From NCBI GenBank assembly GCA_039519185.1, contig CM076849.1, positions 74,581,784 to 74,645,783 on the forward strand: 64,000 nt of DNA, given 5' to 3'. This stretch comes from Astragalus membranaceus (Eukaryota; Streptophyta; Magnoliopsida; Fabales; Fabaceae). Position numbers and translations under genes: made by a program. Shown here one piece after another: positions 53,278 to 64,000 of this stretch; the first letter of the stretch is position 1; every line of letters starts with the position of its first letter. The notes under the pieces were generated by a model that did no database searches, was not told the DNA's origin, and saw only the letters and a program-made list of their open reading frames with translations.

Positions 53278-54239
53278 TGTAACACCCCATTTCTACCCGG
53301 CTATTTATCATAAAAATCAGAGTTTCAAAATTTCATTTCAATGGAATGCTACACATAACTTTAATCTAACAACGACAAGATCAGCATAAGCTTTCATTCC
53401 ATCTTTATAATACGCAACACCCTTAAATGGGATGGAATACTCAAGAATTCATCAATAAAATCCACGCACTAGAAAATGAATGTTACACAGCGGAAAATAC
53501 CATAATCTCACAAGTGTCGAACAACAACCTCATCAAAATCATTAAATCAATACATATATAGTTCAACAGCAAAGGAATAACACTAGAATCCTAAGCCCAC
53601 CCCCTAGGTGTCACGTATCAGAGCAGACCGACTCGGGAATGAAGGGAGTAAGCCTTCACTCAGGGCTACCTGTGGTAAACAACAACAGAAGGGTGAGTCT
53701 CAAACCACATAATAAAGACTATAATAAGAAGTATATTTTATCATAGTATCACACTCATACAGTCACACAGTAGCATAATTCATACAATCAACAACTCACA
53801 TGCTTATCATGAGAATGTATGCAATACAGTTATGCATGTGGTACCATTTTCCCAGACCGCAGCCTCATCATCATAATATCAAACTCAGACCGCAGCCTTA
53901 TCATCACAATATAGAACTCAGACCGCAGCCTTATCATCACAATATAAACTCAGACCTCAGCCTTATGTATGCATGAGACTCCATGACAAAGATCACAATC
54001 ACAATTCTTAACGACACAGTCCATACATCATATATCACCTCTTTATTAAACTTAGTTATAGCCCCCATGGCCTCATCATCAATCAATTGAGTCCCCATGA
54101 CTCTGGCCTCATGGCCCATATCCCCATGATATCATCAATCAACTCATTTATTATCTCATCTCAATCACGTCTCTAGGACTAAACTCAACTAGAGGACTAG
54201 AACCCCTCACAAGGACCAAACAGAGTAGGCCACCTGAAA

Positions 54240-55115
54240 AATTAAAACCGATCTAGCCAAAATGTTCAAAATGGAATTTGGTCACGTGAATACAAAATTG
54301 GGCACGGGAAAACATGCTTAGAAATTGATTTGCACTCAAAGCCCCCTTTACACAAGCTAAAACTATGCCCAATAGGACCATTTCATAACAACGCGTGCAA
54401 AACTGAAAATACCTTAGCCACAGTGCTTAAAATACAATTTGGGCAGGTGAATACAAAATTGGGCACGGGAAAATATGCTTAGAAATTGATTTGCACGCAA
54501 AGCCCCCTTTACACAAGCTAAAACTATGCCCAATGGGACCATTTCAAAACAACGCGTGCAAAACTGAAAATACCTTAGCCACAGTGCTTAAAATACAATT
54601 TGGGCAGGTGAATACAAAATTGGGCACGGGAAAATATGCTTAGAAATTGATTTGCACGCAAAGCCCCCTTTACACAAGCTAAAACTATGCCCAATGGGAC
54701 CATTTCAAAACAACGCGTGCAAAACTGAAAATACCTTAGCCACAGTGCTTAAAATACAATTTGGGCAGGTGAATACAAAATTGGGCACGGGAAAATATGC
54801 TTAGAAATTGATTTGCACGCAAAGCCCCCTTTACACAAGCTAAAACTATGCCCAATGGGACCATTTCAAAACAACGCGTGCAAGACTGAAAATACCTTAG
54901 CCACAGTGCTTAAAATACAATTTGGGCAGGTGAATACAAAATTGGGCACGGGAAAATATGCTTAGAAATTGATTTGCACGCAAAGCCCCCTTTACACAAG
55001 CTAAAACTATGCCCAATAGGACCATCTCAAAACAACGCGTGCAAAACTGAAAATTCTTTAGCCAAAACGTTTAAAATGTAATTTGGGCAGGTGAATACCA
55101 AAAATGGCACAGAAA
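54240..55115. repeat. 161-bp tandem repeat, about five copies
   Basis: The marker GGGCACGGGAAAA recurs at 54300, 54461, 54622, 54783 and 54944, exactly 161 bp apart. Units carry TTAGAAATTGATTTGCACGC, AAAGCCCCCTTTACACAAGC and CATTTCAAAACAACGCGTGC. The middle copies are almost identical; the edge copies are more diverged. It lies inside the Tekay-2 LTR. Confidence 0.95.
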
Positions 55116-55329
55116 ATTGTGCTTAGAACTCACAGCACACTCCTAGGCGCCACAAACATAGTCAAAACAACGCCCTCTAGGACAATTTCAAAATGGTGCG
55201 TGAAAAACTGAAACCACTCGAGCCAAAATGTTTTAAATAAAATTTGGTCACGTGAATAAAAAATTTGGCTCGGGGAAATATGTTTAGAAAACTGAGTTTT
55301 ACCCAAAAACACCCTTTGTGCGCCTTGTC

Positions 55330-55560
55330 TAGACACAGGCAGCATCTTGGCGCCACCCCAGGCGCCATAGGGCAGCCACATTGGCGCCCTGCACAGACCA
55401 CACACGCACCCAGCAACCAGAACAGTGCCCAGGGCGCCATTTTCCCAGCAACTTGGCGCCCAGGCAGCAACCAACATACACAACACAACACAAGCCCACT
55501 GCTACAGTACACAGGGCGCCTTTTCCCTAGGCACTTGGCGCCCCATGCGTCCCAACACTC
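55330..55560. repeat. GGCGCC-rich stretch in Tekay-2 LTR
   Basis: About seven dispersed TTGGCGCC, AGGGCGCC or AGGCGCC motifs occur in 200 bp, less regular than the arrays in the Tekay-1 and Athila LTRs. Confidence 0.75.
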
Positions 55561-56384
55561 ACCAAACATCAAATTCCCAATTTCTTTTCCAAATCAAATC
55601 AGAACAACAATCATAAAACATGTTATGCTCATACCAACAACTTCAATTTCACACTTATACATTAAGAACACAACAAGACACAAAATCAAGGTATGAAATC
55701 CTAACCTTAGCATAGGAAATCGATTTCATCATACAATTCATCAATTTCAACCAATCCAAACAATCAAACAATTATCAAATAACATCAAATAAGACCCTAT
55801 GATCTACATACAACCTATTATACTCTCTATTATAGAGTGAGAGTCCCCTTACCTTGATTATGCCGAAAATAGAGCTCTTTCCACCGAAACACCGACAAAC
55901 CACCGCAACAAAGAATCTTCTCCTTCTTCTTCCCTCTCTCACGATCGCGCCTTCCCCCTCTCTCTCTTGGACCATCACGAAGGATCAACAAGAGTAAGGG
56001 TTAGGAAATCGAAAACTTAAACACTTGAAAGAGAAGGAAAATCGAATAAGAAAGGACTAGGAACTCTTACCTAGAATCAAGATGAACAAAACCCTAACTC
56101 CTTAGCTTGTGATCGCCCTTTTCTTTCTCTTCTCCTCTCCTTCGATTTCTTTCTCTCTTTTGGCACAACTGAGGCGAAAACCTAGACCCCCAGCGCCTAA
56201 GGAGCGCCTAAGCCAATGGGCTTGGGCTTCTTGGGCCATTACTTGCAGTTCCGGTATTTCCAATGCCATCCCCTTCAATTAAATAAAATGCTATATTATA
56301 ATTTAATCAAAATTAGTGCAACACTTTAAATAATTTAATCAATTACTTAATTAAATCATTTAGGGTGTTACAACTCTCCCCCAC

Positions 56385-59300
56385 TTAGGAAATTTCGTCC
56401 TCGAAATTCATACCTGAGTCAAATAGCTCTGGATAGGATTCCCGCATCCTACTCTCCAGCTCCCAAGTCATGCTCTCACCAGTAGCTCCCAACCACACTA
56501 CCTTTACTAAAGCAATGTTTTTCCCCCTCAGCACCTTCACTTCTCTATTATCAATCCTCACTGGCATAGTCTCCACAGTGAGATTATCTCGCACCTCAAC
56601 ATTATCCATATGGATCACATGAGACGGGTCCGGAATATACTTCCGAAGTTGCGACACGTGAAAAACGTCGTGCAAGTTCGAAAGGTTAGGCGGTAAAGCC
56701 ACCCTATAAGCAACCTTTCCAACCCTCTCGGTGATCTGGTATGGTCCAATAAATCTAGGAGTCAACTTCTTTGCTTTCAGTGCACGCCCAACACCAGCCA
56801 TAGGCGTGACCCTCAAGAAAACATGCTCACCAGCCTGAAATTCCAAGTCTTTCCTCCTTCTATCATGGTAACTCTTTTGCCGACTTTGAGACTCTTTCAT
56901 TTTCTCCCTGATCATTTTTATCTTCTCTGTAGTCTCTCTCACCAATTCAGGTCCAAGAACAACACTCTCGCCAGACTCATGCCAACACAAAGGAGTTCTA
57001 CACCTCCGCCCATACAGTGCCTCGAAAGGAGCCATCCCTATACTCGAATGGTAGCTGTTGTTGTAAGTGAACTCAATCAACGGAAGATGTGTGTCCCACG
57101 CACCTCCCTGCTCTAAAACACACGATCTCAATAAGTCCTCCAATGACTGAATGGTTCTCTCTGTCTGCTCATCAGTCTGAGGATGGTAGGCTGAACTCAA
57201 CCTCAATCTGGACCCCAATGCCTCCTGCAAGCTCCCCCAAAACTCCGAAGTAAACCTCGGATCTCTGTCAGATACAATACTCTTCGGGACACCATGCAAC
57301 TTCACAATCACCTGAATATATATCTCGGCCAATCTCGATACCGGATACGTGATGTTGATAGGAATGAAGTGAGCAGACTTCGTCAACCTATCCACGATCA
57401 CCCAAATAGAATCAAATCCCCGAACGGTTCTTGGTAACCCAGTCACAAAATCCATGGAAATGCTATCCCATTTCCATTCCGGAACATCTAAAGGTTGCAT
57501 CAAACCCGCAGGCTTCTGGTGCTCAACCTTTGACTTCTGGCAAGTCAAACAGGCATACACAAACTGTGCCACATCTTTCTTCATACCAGGCCACCAGAAT
57601 AACTTCTTCAAGTCATGATACATCTTTGTAGCCCCTGGATGAATACTCAGCTTGCTCCTATGACTCTCCTCAAGGATCACCTTCTTCATCTCAATATCAT
57701 CGGGAACACAGATCCTATCTCTGAATCTCAACACACCTTGGGAATCCAACCTGAAATCCCCATCCACATCCTGATCACCCGCAACCAACAAGTCTACCAG
57801 CTTCACATCTAATTTCTGGGCGTCTCTGATACTAACCAAGAAGTCATTACCAATCCTCAGCATACCCAGCTTAACACTCTGCGGTGTCACTTCACAAACC
57901 AGACTCATATCACGGAATTGCTCAATCAACTCCAACTCCTTTACCATCATTGCTGACATATGCAAAGTCTTTCGACTTAAAGCATCAGCCACGACATTAG
58001 CTTTGCCGGGGTGATAGTTCAAGCCAAAATCATAGTCTTTCAGCAGCTCTAACCAACGCCTCTGCCTCATATTCAGCTCCTTCTGATCAAACAAGTATTT
58101 CAAACTCTTGTGGTCGCTGAATACCTCGAATCTAGTGCCATACAAATAGTGCCTCCAAATCTTCAGCACAAACACAATAGCAGCCAATTCCAAATCATGA
58201 GTAGGATAGTTCTTCTCATGTGTCCGCAACTGTCTGGACGCATAAGCAACTACCTTCCCATCCTGCATCAATACGCCTCCCAAGCCCATTTTGGAAGCAT
58301 CACAATATACCACAAACGGTTGATCCGGCACGGGAAACACTAACACCGGAGATGTTGTCAATCTCCTCTTCAACTCTTGGAAGCTCTCTTCACACTTAGC
58401 ATCCCACACAAAAACTCTCCCCTTACACGTCAAGTGAGTCAACGGAAGGGCTAGCTTTGAGAAATCCTCAATGAACCTCCTGTAGTAACCAGCCAACCCC
58501 AAGAAACTCCTGATCTCAGTCGCAGACTTTGGGCTTTCCCACTGTAACACTGCATCAACCTTGGCTGGGTCTACAGCTATGCCATCACTAGAAATAATGT
58601 GACCCAAAAAGCTTACCTCACGCAGCCAGAACTCGCATTTGGACAACTTAGCATAAAGCTTCTTCTCTTTCAACACCTCAAGCACCAATCTCAAGTGCTC
58701 TGCATGCTCCTCTTCAGACTTAGAGTATACTAGAATATCATCTATAAAAACTACCACAAACCGATCCAAGTAGCTATGGAAGATACGGTTCATGTACTCC
58801 ATAAACACCCCAGGTGCATTGGTGACACCAAACGGCATCACAGAGTACTCATAATGTCCATACCTCGTTCGGAATGCTGTCTTCTGGACGTCTTCGTCTT
58901 TTACTTTAATCTGATGATACCCTGACCTCAAATCAATTTTGCTAAAAACCTTAGCACCCACCAGCTGGTCCATCAGATCATCAATTCTCGGAAGAGGGTA
59001 CTTATTTTTGATAGTCACCTTGTTCAACTGCCTATAATCCACACACAGGCGCATACTCCCATCTTTCTTCTTTACTAACAAAACCGGAGCTCCCCATGGT
59101 GACACACTAGGCCTCACAAATTTCTTTTCAAGTAACTCTTCCAACTGCTTCTTCAACTCAGATAACTCAGAAGCTGACATCCGGTACGGTGCCATGGACA
59201 CAGGCCTAGTACCAGGCACAAGGTCAATCCCAAACTCTACTTCCCTCTCTGGTGGCACACTAGGAATCTCATCAGGGAACACTTCAGGGAACTCACACAC

Positions 59301-60021
59301 CACCTGCAACCCTTCAACTATAGCTTGGTTTTCAGCAGACATAGACGCCATCAAAGCAAATAGTTGACCACCATCCTTCATTACCTTATGCAGCTGATCC
59401 CCAGACAACAAAACAGACTTTTCCTCCTCAGGAGGAAGGAAACTCACAGACTTGCTGAAACAGTTGATGTGCACATGGTTATCCACTAACCAGTCCATAC
59501 CAAGAATAACATCCAACCCACCCAAAGGCAAACATATAAGGTCAACCAGAAAATCTCTGCCGAAGACTGACAGAGGACACTTAGCACACAATAGAGAAGT
59601 AGTCACCGAACCCTTAGCTGGAGTGTCGATAACCATTTCCCTCTTCATAGCAGACAATACTAAATTTAACTTTTCAGCACAAACAGCAGCAATAAAAGAA
59701 TGCGTAGCACCAGTATCAACTATAGCAACTAAATGGGTACCATAAATAAAACAAGTACCTCTAATCTCATTGGGCCCCTCTGAACCTGCTAGCGCGAAAA
59801 CTCTTCCACTGGACTTCTCTTTCTTTGGTTTGGTACACTTAGAACTAAAGTGACCAGCTTCACCACAATTGAAACACGCTGATTCCTTACGATCACAGTC
59901 AGACGCCATATGACCTTTCTTCCCACAACGGAAACACATTCCTCCAGTCCTGCACTCGAAGCTTTTGTGACCCGGCTTGCCACACGTGAAACACACAATA
60001 TCAGCGGGAGCATCTCCCCCA
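56385..60021 (-). CDS. Tekay-2 gag zinc knuckles and complete pol polyprotein (5' truncated)
   Basis: The frame is open across all 3.6 kb and enters from the Ogre-2 junction. Counting from the first knuckle, three CCHC motifs lie at about residues 2-15, 21-34 and 41-54 (CFTCGKPGHKSFEC, CFRCGKKGHMASDC, CFNCGEAGHFSSKC). Protease DTGATHSF is at about 96, RT motif VVFIDDILVYSK at about 415-426 and RNase H YCDASKMGLGGVLM at about 564. Integrase follows with HHCC (HPGATKMYHDL to CLTCQKSK) and the catalytic D in DRLTKSAHF, D in SDRDPRF and E in QTERTIQS. A chromodomain-like C-terminus comes last. All catalytic residues are present and no stop interrupts it. The rest of gag and the start codon are beyond the Ogre-2 insertion. 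Confidence 0.93.
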
Positions 60022-60373
60022 TGTCATACCCCAATTTTGTCCGGCTTAGGTCCAAACCCTAATTTTCCACACAAAAATAAATTATGCATTGCATCTTGGG
60101 TCCTAGAAACAATTTCAAAGTTTTTGAAATCATTTTTAGGGTTAGAATGCACGTTCTGGGAAGTTAGGGTCAAAAAGGGCATTTTTGGTCATTTCTCACA
60201 AAAGGGTCTATAAAAATAATTTTTGCAATAAGCCTCATGCATCAAATTAGGGTTTTTGAAAATGTGTTATGGATGCATGGCAAGTTTTGGAAAATATTTT
60301 ATGCAAGCATGGCAAAGACCTAAAAGCATTTTTGTGGAAAGCAAGAATTGATTTCTATTTTTGTTCCAAAGGC

Positions 60374-60930
60374 CAAGAATCGATTTATAGTATATTGCAT
60401 AGGCCTTGAAATCGATTTTCAGGCTATTCCATCGGCCAAGAATCGATTCCTAATTGTTTTAACTAAGTGAAGAATCGATTTTCACCTATTTAGGATGTCC
60501 TGAAAATCGATTTCCCTCTTCTTGCATAGGCCTTGAAATCGATTTTCAAGCTCTTCCTTAGGCCATGAATCGATTCCTCATTGTGTTAACTAAAGCAAGA
60601 ATCGATTTTCACCTATGCAAAAGGTCCTGAAAATCGATTCCTCTTGTTTTCAAAGGAACCAAGAATCGATTCTTTATTATTTCCAAAGGCTCAAGAATCG
60701 ATTCCCACTATTTTAACTAAAGCAAGAATCGATTTTCACCTATGCAAAAGGTCCTGAAAATCGATTCCTCTTGTTTTCAAAGGAACCAAGAATCGATTCT
60801 TTATTATTTCAAAAGGCTCAAGATTCGATTCCCACTATTTTAACTAAGCTTGGAATCGATTCATGTGACTTTTCAAAGGCAAGGAATCGATTATGCACTT
60901 GTTACACTTCATCAAACAATCGATTCATCC
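60374..60930. repeat. Cluster of ATCGAT palindromes in Ogre-2 U3
   Basis: About 18 AATCGATT cores at roughly 30-bp spacing, with the same spacers (reverse-complemented) as the array at 924-1405. A duplicated block around 60590-60700 and 60720-60830 shows expansion of the array. Confidence 0.87.
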
Positions 60931-60970
60931 TTGCAATAAATGTTTTTAAAAAATTCTACGCTTTCCTAAG

Positions 60971-60982
60971 CCTATAAATAGG
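60971..60982 (+). promoter_or_regulatory. TATA box of Ogre-2 LTR
   Basis: CCTATAAATAGG lies just downstream of the ATCGAT array and about 30 bp upstream of the probable R region. Confidence 0.7.
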
Positions 60983-62409
60983 CAGCCTCAAATCACATTG
61001 GGGGGAGGATTTCACGAAATCAGAGAACACACACATTTTTCACAGATTTTTCACACACAGAGATCTCACAAGATCAGAGAAGAATTGCTCCAGAGACACA
61101 TTTTCACGAGATCTGAGAAGAATTGCTCCAGAGACATTTCACGAGATCTGGGAAGACAACTCTCGCAAATCTCATTTTCCAGTTCTCCGCTTCATTTTTG
61201 CTCTATTCGCGCTGTTGGTCCGCCTGAGCTGATCTCCTGCAAGGGTTAGTCGGGGTTTGCGTTCTTCAGATCTGTAATATCTGTCTTCATCAGAGGTATT
61301 TCGGTCTTTTCATTTGTTAATATTTAGTTATTGTGATCCATGTGATTTAACTTAGCTATAGCGTTTATCTACTCGTTCTTGTATGTTATCATCCATCGCT
61401 GATGACGAACCATAGGATTCCCACTTATGCCTAGTGCATCATGTTCTAAGTGGTGAAGATGGTCTCGGGTGATTCAGCTTGCCCCTTTCAAACCCTTTCA
61501 AAAACATTTTTTAGAACTACGTCGCTTTGATTCCCGTTTGGGATACGTAGGAGCGAGCCACGTTCTCGTCAAGCGCAACAAATAAAAATTCTTTTCATCC
61601 CCCTAAACCAATCATTTTCATAAAACAAACAAAATCATTTTCAAACCCATTGTTGCTAATAGCTCATCAGAGCCTTTGTTCGTTTGGCTATTAGTGGCAA
61701 TGTCTTTTTCTCATAAGAATGATAAACGATGATCCATCATAACCTTTGTTAGTTTGATCATTGTGCAAATTAATCTTTTTTCGAAAATCACTTTCAAGAA
61801 GATAATAAAAACAAGTTGTCATCAATAGTCCATCAGAACCTTTGTTCGTTTGACTAGCGGTACAACTCTTTTGAGTATTTAGTAGTGATTCATCATAGCC
61901 TCTAGTTTAATCATTTGCTAATGCTCGTCCTATTTCAAAAAACTCACTAAAAAAGATAAAAAACAAAAACTTTTCAAAAAGAACCAAGAACTACGTAGCT
62001 TTGAATTCTCCATCGCACCGGGAGATACGTAGGAGCGGGCCATGTCCCGTCAAGCACTTTTCCTAAAAAACCTTTTTTTCCCCCTTCCTCGCCAAAAATA
62101 AAATTTTCATTAAGCTTTCAAACAAGAAATAAATAGGCAAATCTAGGTATTTTTCAAATCAAATGTTAAAACCACACATTTAATTAGAGGTTCCCTTTCG
62201 GTAGAAAGGACGTGCGCGGTGCTAACACCTTCCTCGCACGTAATCGACCCCCGAACCTATATCTCTAGTTTTCAAAGACCATCTGCCTTGTCCAAAAGAC
62301 CTTTTTTCAATGTTTTGGTCTTAAAATTAAAATATTGGTGGCGGCTCCAAAATTTTTCCACGTTGTACATCGAGAAAACCCAAGCCGGGATTTTTCGGGG
62401 TGAAACAGC

Positions 62410-62427
62410 TGGCGACTCCACTGGGGA
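62410..62427 (+). promoter_or_regulatory. Primer-binding site of Ogre-2
   Basis: TGGCGACTCCACTGGGGA starts two bases after the LTR end. Ogre elements are reported to use tRNA-Arg, and the TGGCGACTC start is of that type. Confidence 0.8.
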
Positions 62428-63460
62428 CACCTTTTTAGACGAGGGTCAAGCCTAACTAATTTAAATGTGTGGTTTAATGTATTGTTGATTTGATTAAAAC
62501 CCTGTTTGCCTTTCTTTCTTATCTTTTATTCCCTTTCTTTCATCGCTTATGCCCATGCATTTTTTTTAATCCCCATGATCCCCTCTTCTTGGCTCCTTTT
62601 CCTAAGGTGAGCAATATCCTTGTTTATAGATATTCTAGGTATGGAACCCTAGGGTAGATAACTTGTTATTGCTTGCTTTTGTCTGGACTGCTCTGGTTTT
62701 CATTTCAGGTGGGGGTAGTACTAGGGAAAATGCCCTTGACACACACTACACTTATACCCTGTGACTATGTGCTTTGAGTGGGACCATAACCCAGGTCTGC
62801 AAAAACTTAGGAGAGTGGATTCGAGTAGTGACAGCCCATCAGGACCTTTGTCCGTTTGGCTACTTGCGAAAGTTTCAACCAGAGTTGTGCTCTTTCATGA
62901 TGCCTCACACCTAGCAGTTTGCTGCATTTGTGGGGAATTTTGTGAAAGGGACTGTAGCTCTGGTGGCCTTGTGAGGGAGTGAATAGAGCTACATGGAAGG
63001 ATTACCCTTTAAATTGCCCTAGATCATAGGTCTGACCTCTTTTTAGGTCACAAGGGCTTTTCCAAAATTGTGTGTTGCATTATTACATCTAGTTTAGTTC
63101 ATTTCCACCAACGTTTTTGAAAAAAACAACAAAACCAAAAAAAGAATATGTTTTCCCTTCATGAGGTGGCATATAGGGTATCCTTCCCTAATTTTTCAAA
63201 ACCCCACCTGTAAATATCTGTCTTTATAACAAGCATCCTCATCATCCGCATTTTACATCATAACAGCATGCATTACATAAACAAAATTCTGAAAAAAATT
63301 CATACAGCATTCCTCATGCATCTAAATACAAAAATAACATAAATATGCATTGCATTCATTTACGCATTCATACTTGTACTTATAAAATGTTCTACCAACA
63401 GAAACGAAAGGCAAGCTGGTTCGCCAACACCGATACTCCACTCGTCTACAAGCAAGATTA
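62428..63460 (+). other. Ogre-2 leader
   Basis: This untranslated leader shares blocks with the Ogre-1 leader. There is no supported ORF1 before gag, unlike Ogre-1. From 63386 the gag frame is already open (GKLVRQHRYSTRLQARL), so translation might start upstream of 63461 if a spliced or non-ATG start is used. Confidence 0.65.
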
Positions 63461-64000
63461 ATGGCTAGCAATCAACATCTCGAGAATGAGGACCCCCTGG
63501 GTCAAGATGAGTCGGTTGTGGAAATTCTTAATCCTGAGCAGCTGGCTCAAGAGAATCAAGCTTTGAAGACCAAAGTGGAGGCTATGGAGGCTCAGAGGGC
63601 CGAGATAATGAATATGCTGCAAAATCTGAGAAGTGGGACCACTGCTAAAGCCGTTCCCGTGGTGACAAGTCACCCTGCTGTGGTTACTTCTAGTGGAGCT
63701 GCGGGTGTGCCACACATTCACATCCCTAGTCCCAGTATTATACCTCCCAGAAGTTCTTCTGCTCTTGCTCCGGAGATTATTGTGAATCCTCCAAGTGTTG
63801 CTTATCAAATGGGAAACTCCGCTCAGTATGGGGTTTACTACTTCAGTCCGAGGAGCTACCCTCAGGGCCAGATGATTGAAAGCCCACAGCCAAGATGTCA
63901 CTTGCTAGAAGAACGATTGAAGGCAATGGAGGCCCAAATACATGAGATGATGGTCATATTGCAGAGCTTAAAGAGTGGGGCAGCTGTTGAAGGTGTCACT
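63461..64000 (+). CDS. Ogre-2 gag, N-terminal part (runs off the window)
   Basis: The frame is open for 180 codons from ATG (MASNQHLENEDPLGQDES) to the window end. It has two heptad-rich segments: EQLAQENQALKTKVEAMEAQ with EIMNMLQNLRSG near residues 26-60, and LLEERLKAMEAQIHEMMVIL near 147-170. A proline/serine-rich linker separates them. The upstream in-frame KLVRQHRYSTRLQARL matches KLVGQHRYWTRSQARN in the Ogre-1 gag, which fixes the identity. It would encode the capsid precursor. The downstream gag domain and pol are not visible. Confidence 0.82.
   Translation, partial: MASNQHLENEDPLGQDESVVEILNPEQLAQENQALKTKVEAMEAQRAEIMNMLQNLRSGTTAKAVPVVTSHPAVVTSSGAAGVPHIHIPSPSIIPPRSSSALAPEIIVNPPSVAYQMGNSAQYGVYYFSPRSYPQGQMIESPQPRCHLLEERLKAMEAQIHEMMVILQSLKSGAAVEGVT

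Larger units (their letters stand above)
53278..56372 (-). repeat. 3' LTR of Tekay-2
   Basis: A 3095-bp LTR, TGTAACACCC to ATGGGGTGTTACA on the minus strand, preceded by a purine tract CCTAAGTGGGGGAGAGT (56373-56390). It contains a CAGACCGCAGCCTTATCATC repeat (53856-53965), a 161-bp tandem array and a GGCGCC-rich stretch (55330-55560). Confidence 0.9.
53278..60021 (-). mobile_element. Tekay-2: chromovirus with intact pol, gag side cut off
   Basis: A 3' LTR (53278-56372) and a continuous pol frame (56385-60021) are present. The element inserted into the Tekay-1 integrase (candidate TSD AATCC at 53273-53277). It is itself interrupted upstream of the zinc knuckles by Ogre-2 at 60022. Pol is very similar to that of Tekay-1, but the LTRs differ in length and internal repeats. 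Confidence 0.9.
60022..62407 (+). repeat. 5' LTR of Ogre-2
   Basis: A 2386-bp LTR, TGTCATACCCC to TTCGGGGTGAAACA. It contains the ATCGAT palindrome array (60374-60930), a TATA box (CCTATAAATAGG at 60971-60982), repeated CACGAGATCTGAGAAG units (61080-61150) and two copies of a TACGTAG-containing block (about 61515-61580 and 61980-62055). Confidence 0.92.
60022..64000 (+). mobile_element. Ogre-2: Ogre/Tat element on the plus strand, 5' part only
   Basis: A 5' LTR (60022-62407), primer-binding site, about 1 kb leader and the start of gag are present; the element continues past the window. It inserted into Tekay-2 (candidate TSD CCCCA at 60017-60021). LTR ends and primer-binding site are of the Ogre type. 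Confidence 0.9.

Noticed and set aside
1..64000. tRNA or rRNA genes
   Set aside because: No cloverleaf-like or rRNA-like segments were seen. Short tRNA-complementary stretches are retrotransposon primer-binding sites.

Overview
The window is plant nuclear DNA, almost certainly from a eudicot and probably a legume. I infer this from abundant Ogre/Tat-lineage, Athila-like and Tekay/Del-like Ty3/gypsy retrotransposons, a CACTA element holding pieces of plant genes (ABCG/PDR transporter, RopGEF, 14-3-3, DUF936), and one S1-type self-incompatibility-protein homologue. There is no bacterial, organellar or phage content, and no rRNA, tRNA or CRISPR. The legume call is inference; species cannot be read from the sequence.

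Left part (1-8704). A minus-strand Ogre LTR (1-1713) abuts a non-autonomous CACTA transposon whose right terminus is at 6039. The CACTA interior carries exon-like pieces of at least five unrelated host genes: POLD1, 14-3-3, RopGEF, DUF936 and ABCG/PDR. A sixth piece is possibly from a guanylate-binding protein. The CACTA sits against a fragment of a chromovirus-type LTR (6043-6762). The only intact host gene is an S-protein homologue at 7666-8142.

Middle-left (8705-26389). A complete, young Tat-lineage retrotransposon occupies 8710-18666. It has 319-bp LTRs differing at two sites, a perfect AGAAT target duplication, gag-pol on the minus strand broken by one frameshift, and a multi-part accessory gene on the plus strand. 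It is followed by a 2.5-kb solo LTR (19059-21540), an old Tat-like fragment split by another solo LTR (22637-24798, TSD ATAAT), and a truncated Athila-type LTR (25217-26389).

Right part (26390-64000). This is a nested stack. A large decayed Ogre element (Ogre-1, minus) starts inside the Athila LTR. It contains two small solo LTRs (27117-27654 and 30229-31034) and a deleted Athila-like element (34908-39623). Its 5' part is interrupted by a Tekay-like chromovirus (Tekay-1, from 49966). A second chromovirus (Tekay-2, from 53278) lies inside the Tekay-1 integrase. A second Ogre/Tat element (Ogre-2, plus strand, from 60022) lies inside Tekay-2 and runs off the window end.

The sequences most worth a second look are the multi-gene CACTA transposon, the Tat element with its antisense gene, the clustered ATCGAT palindromes in the Ogre LTRs, and the GGCGCC-rich minisatellites that recur in several unrelated LTR families.
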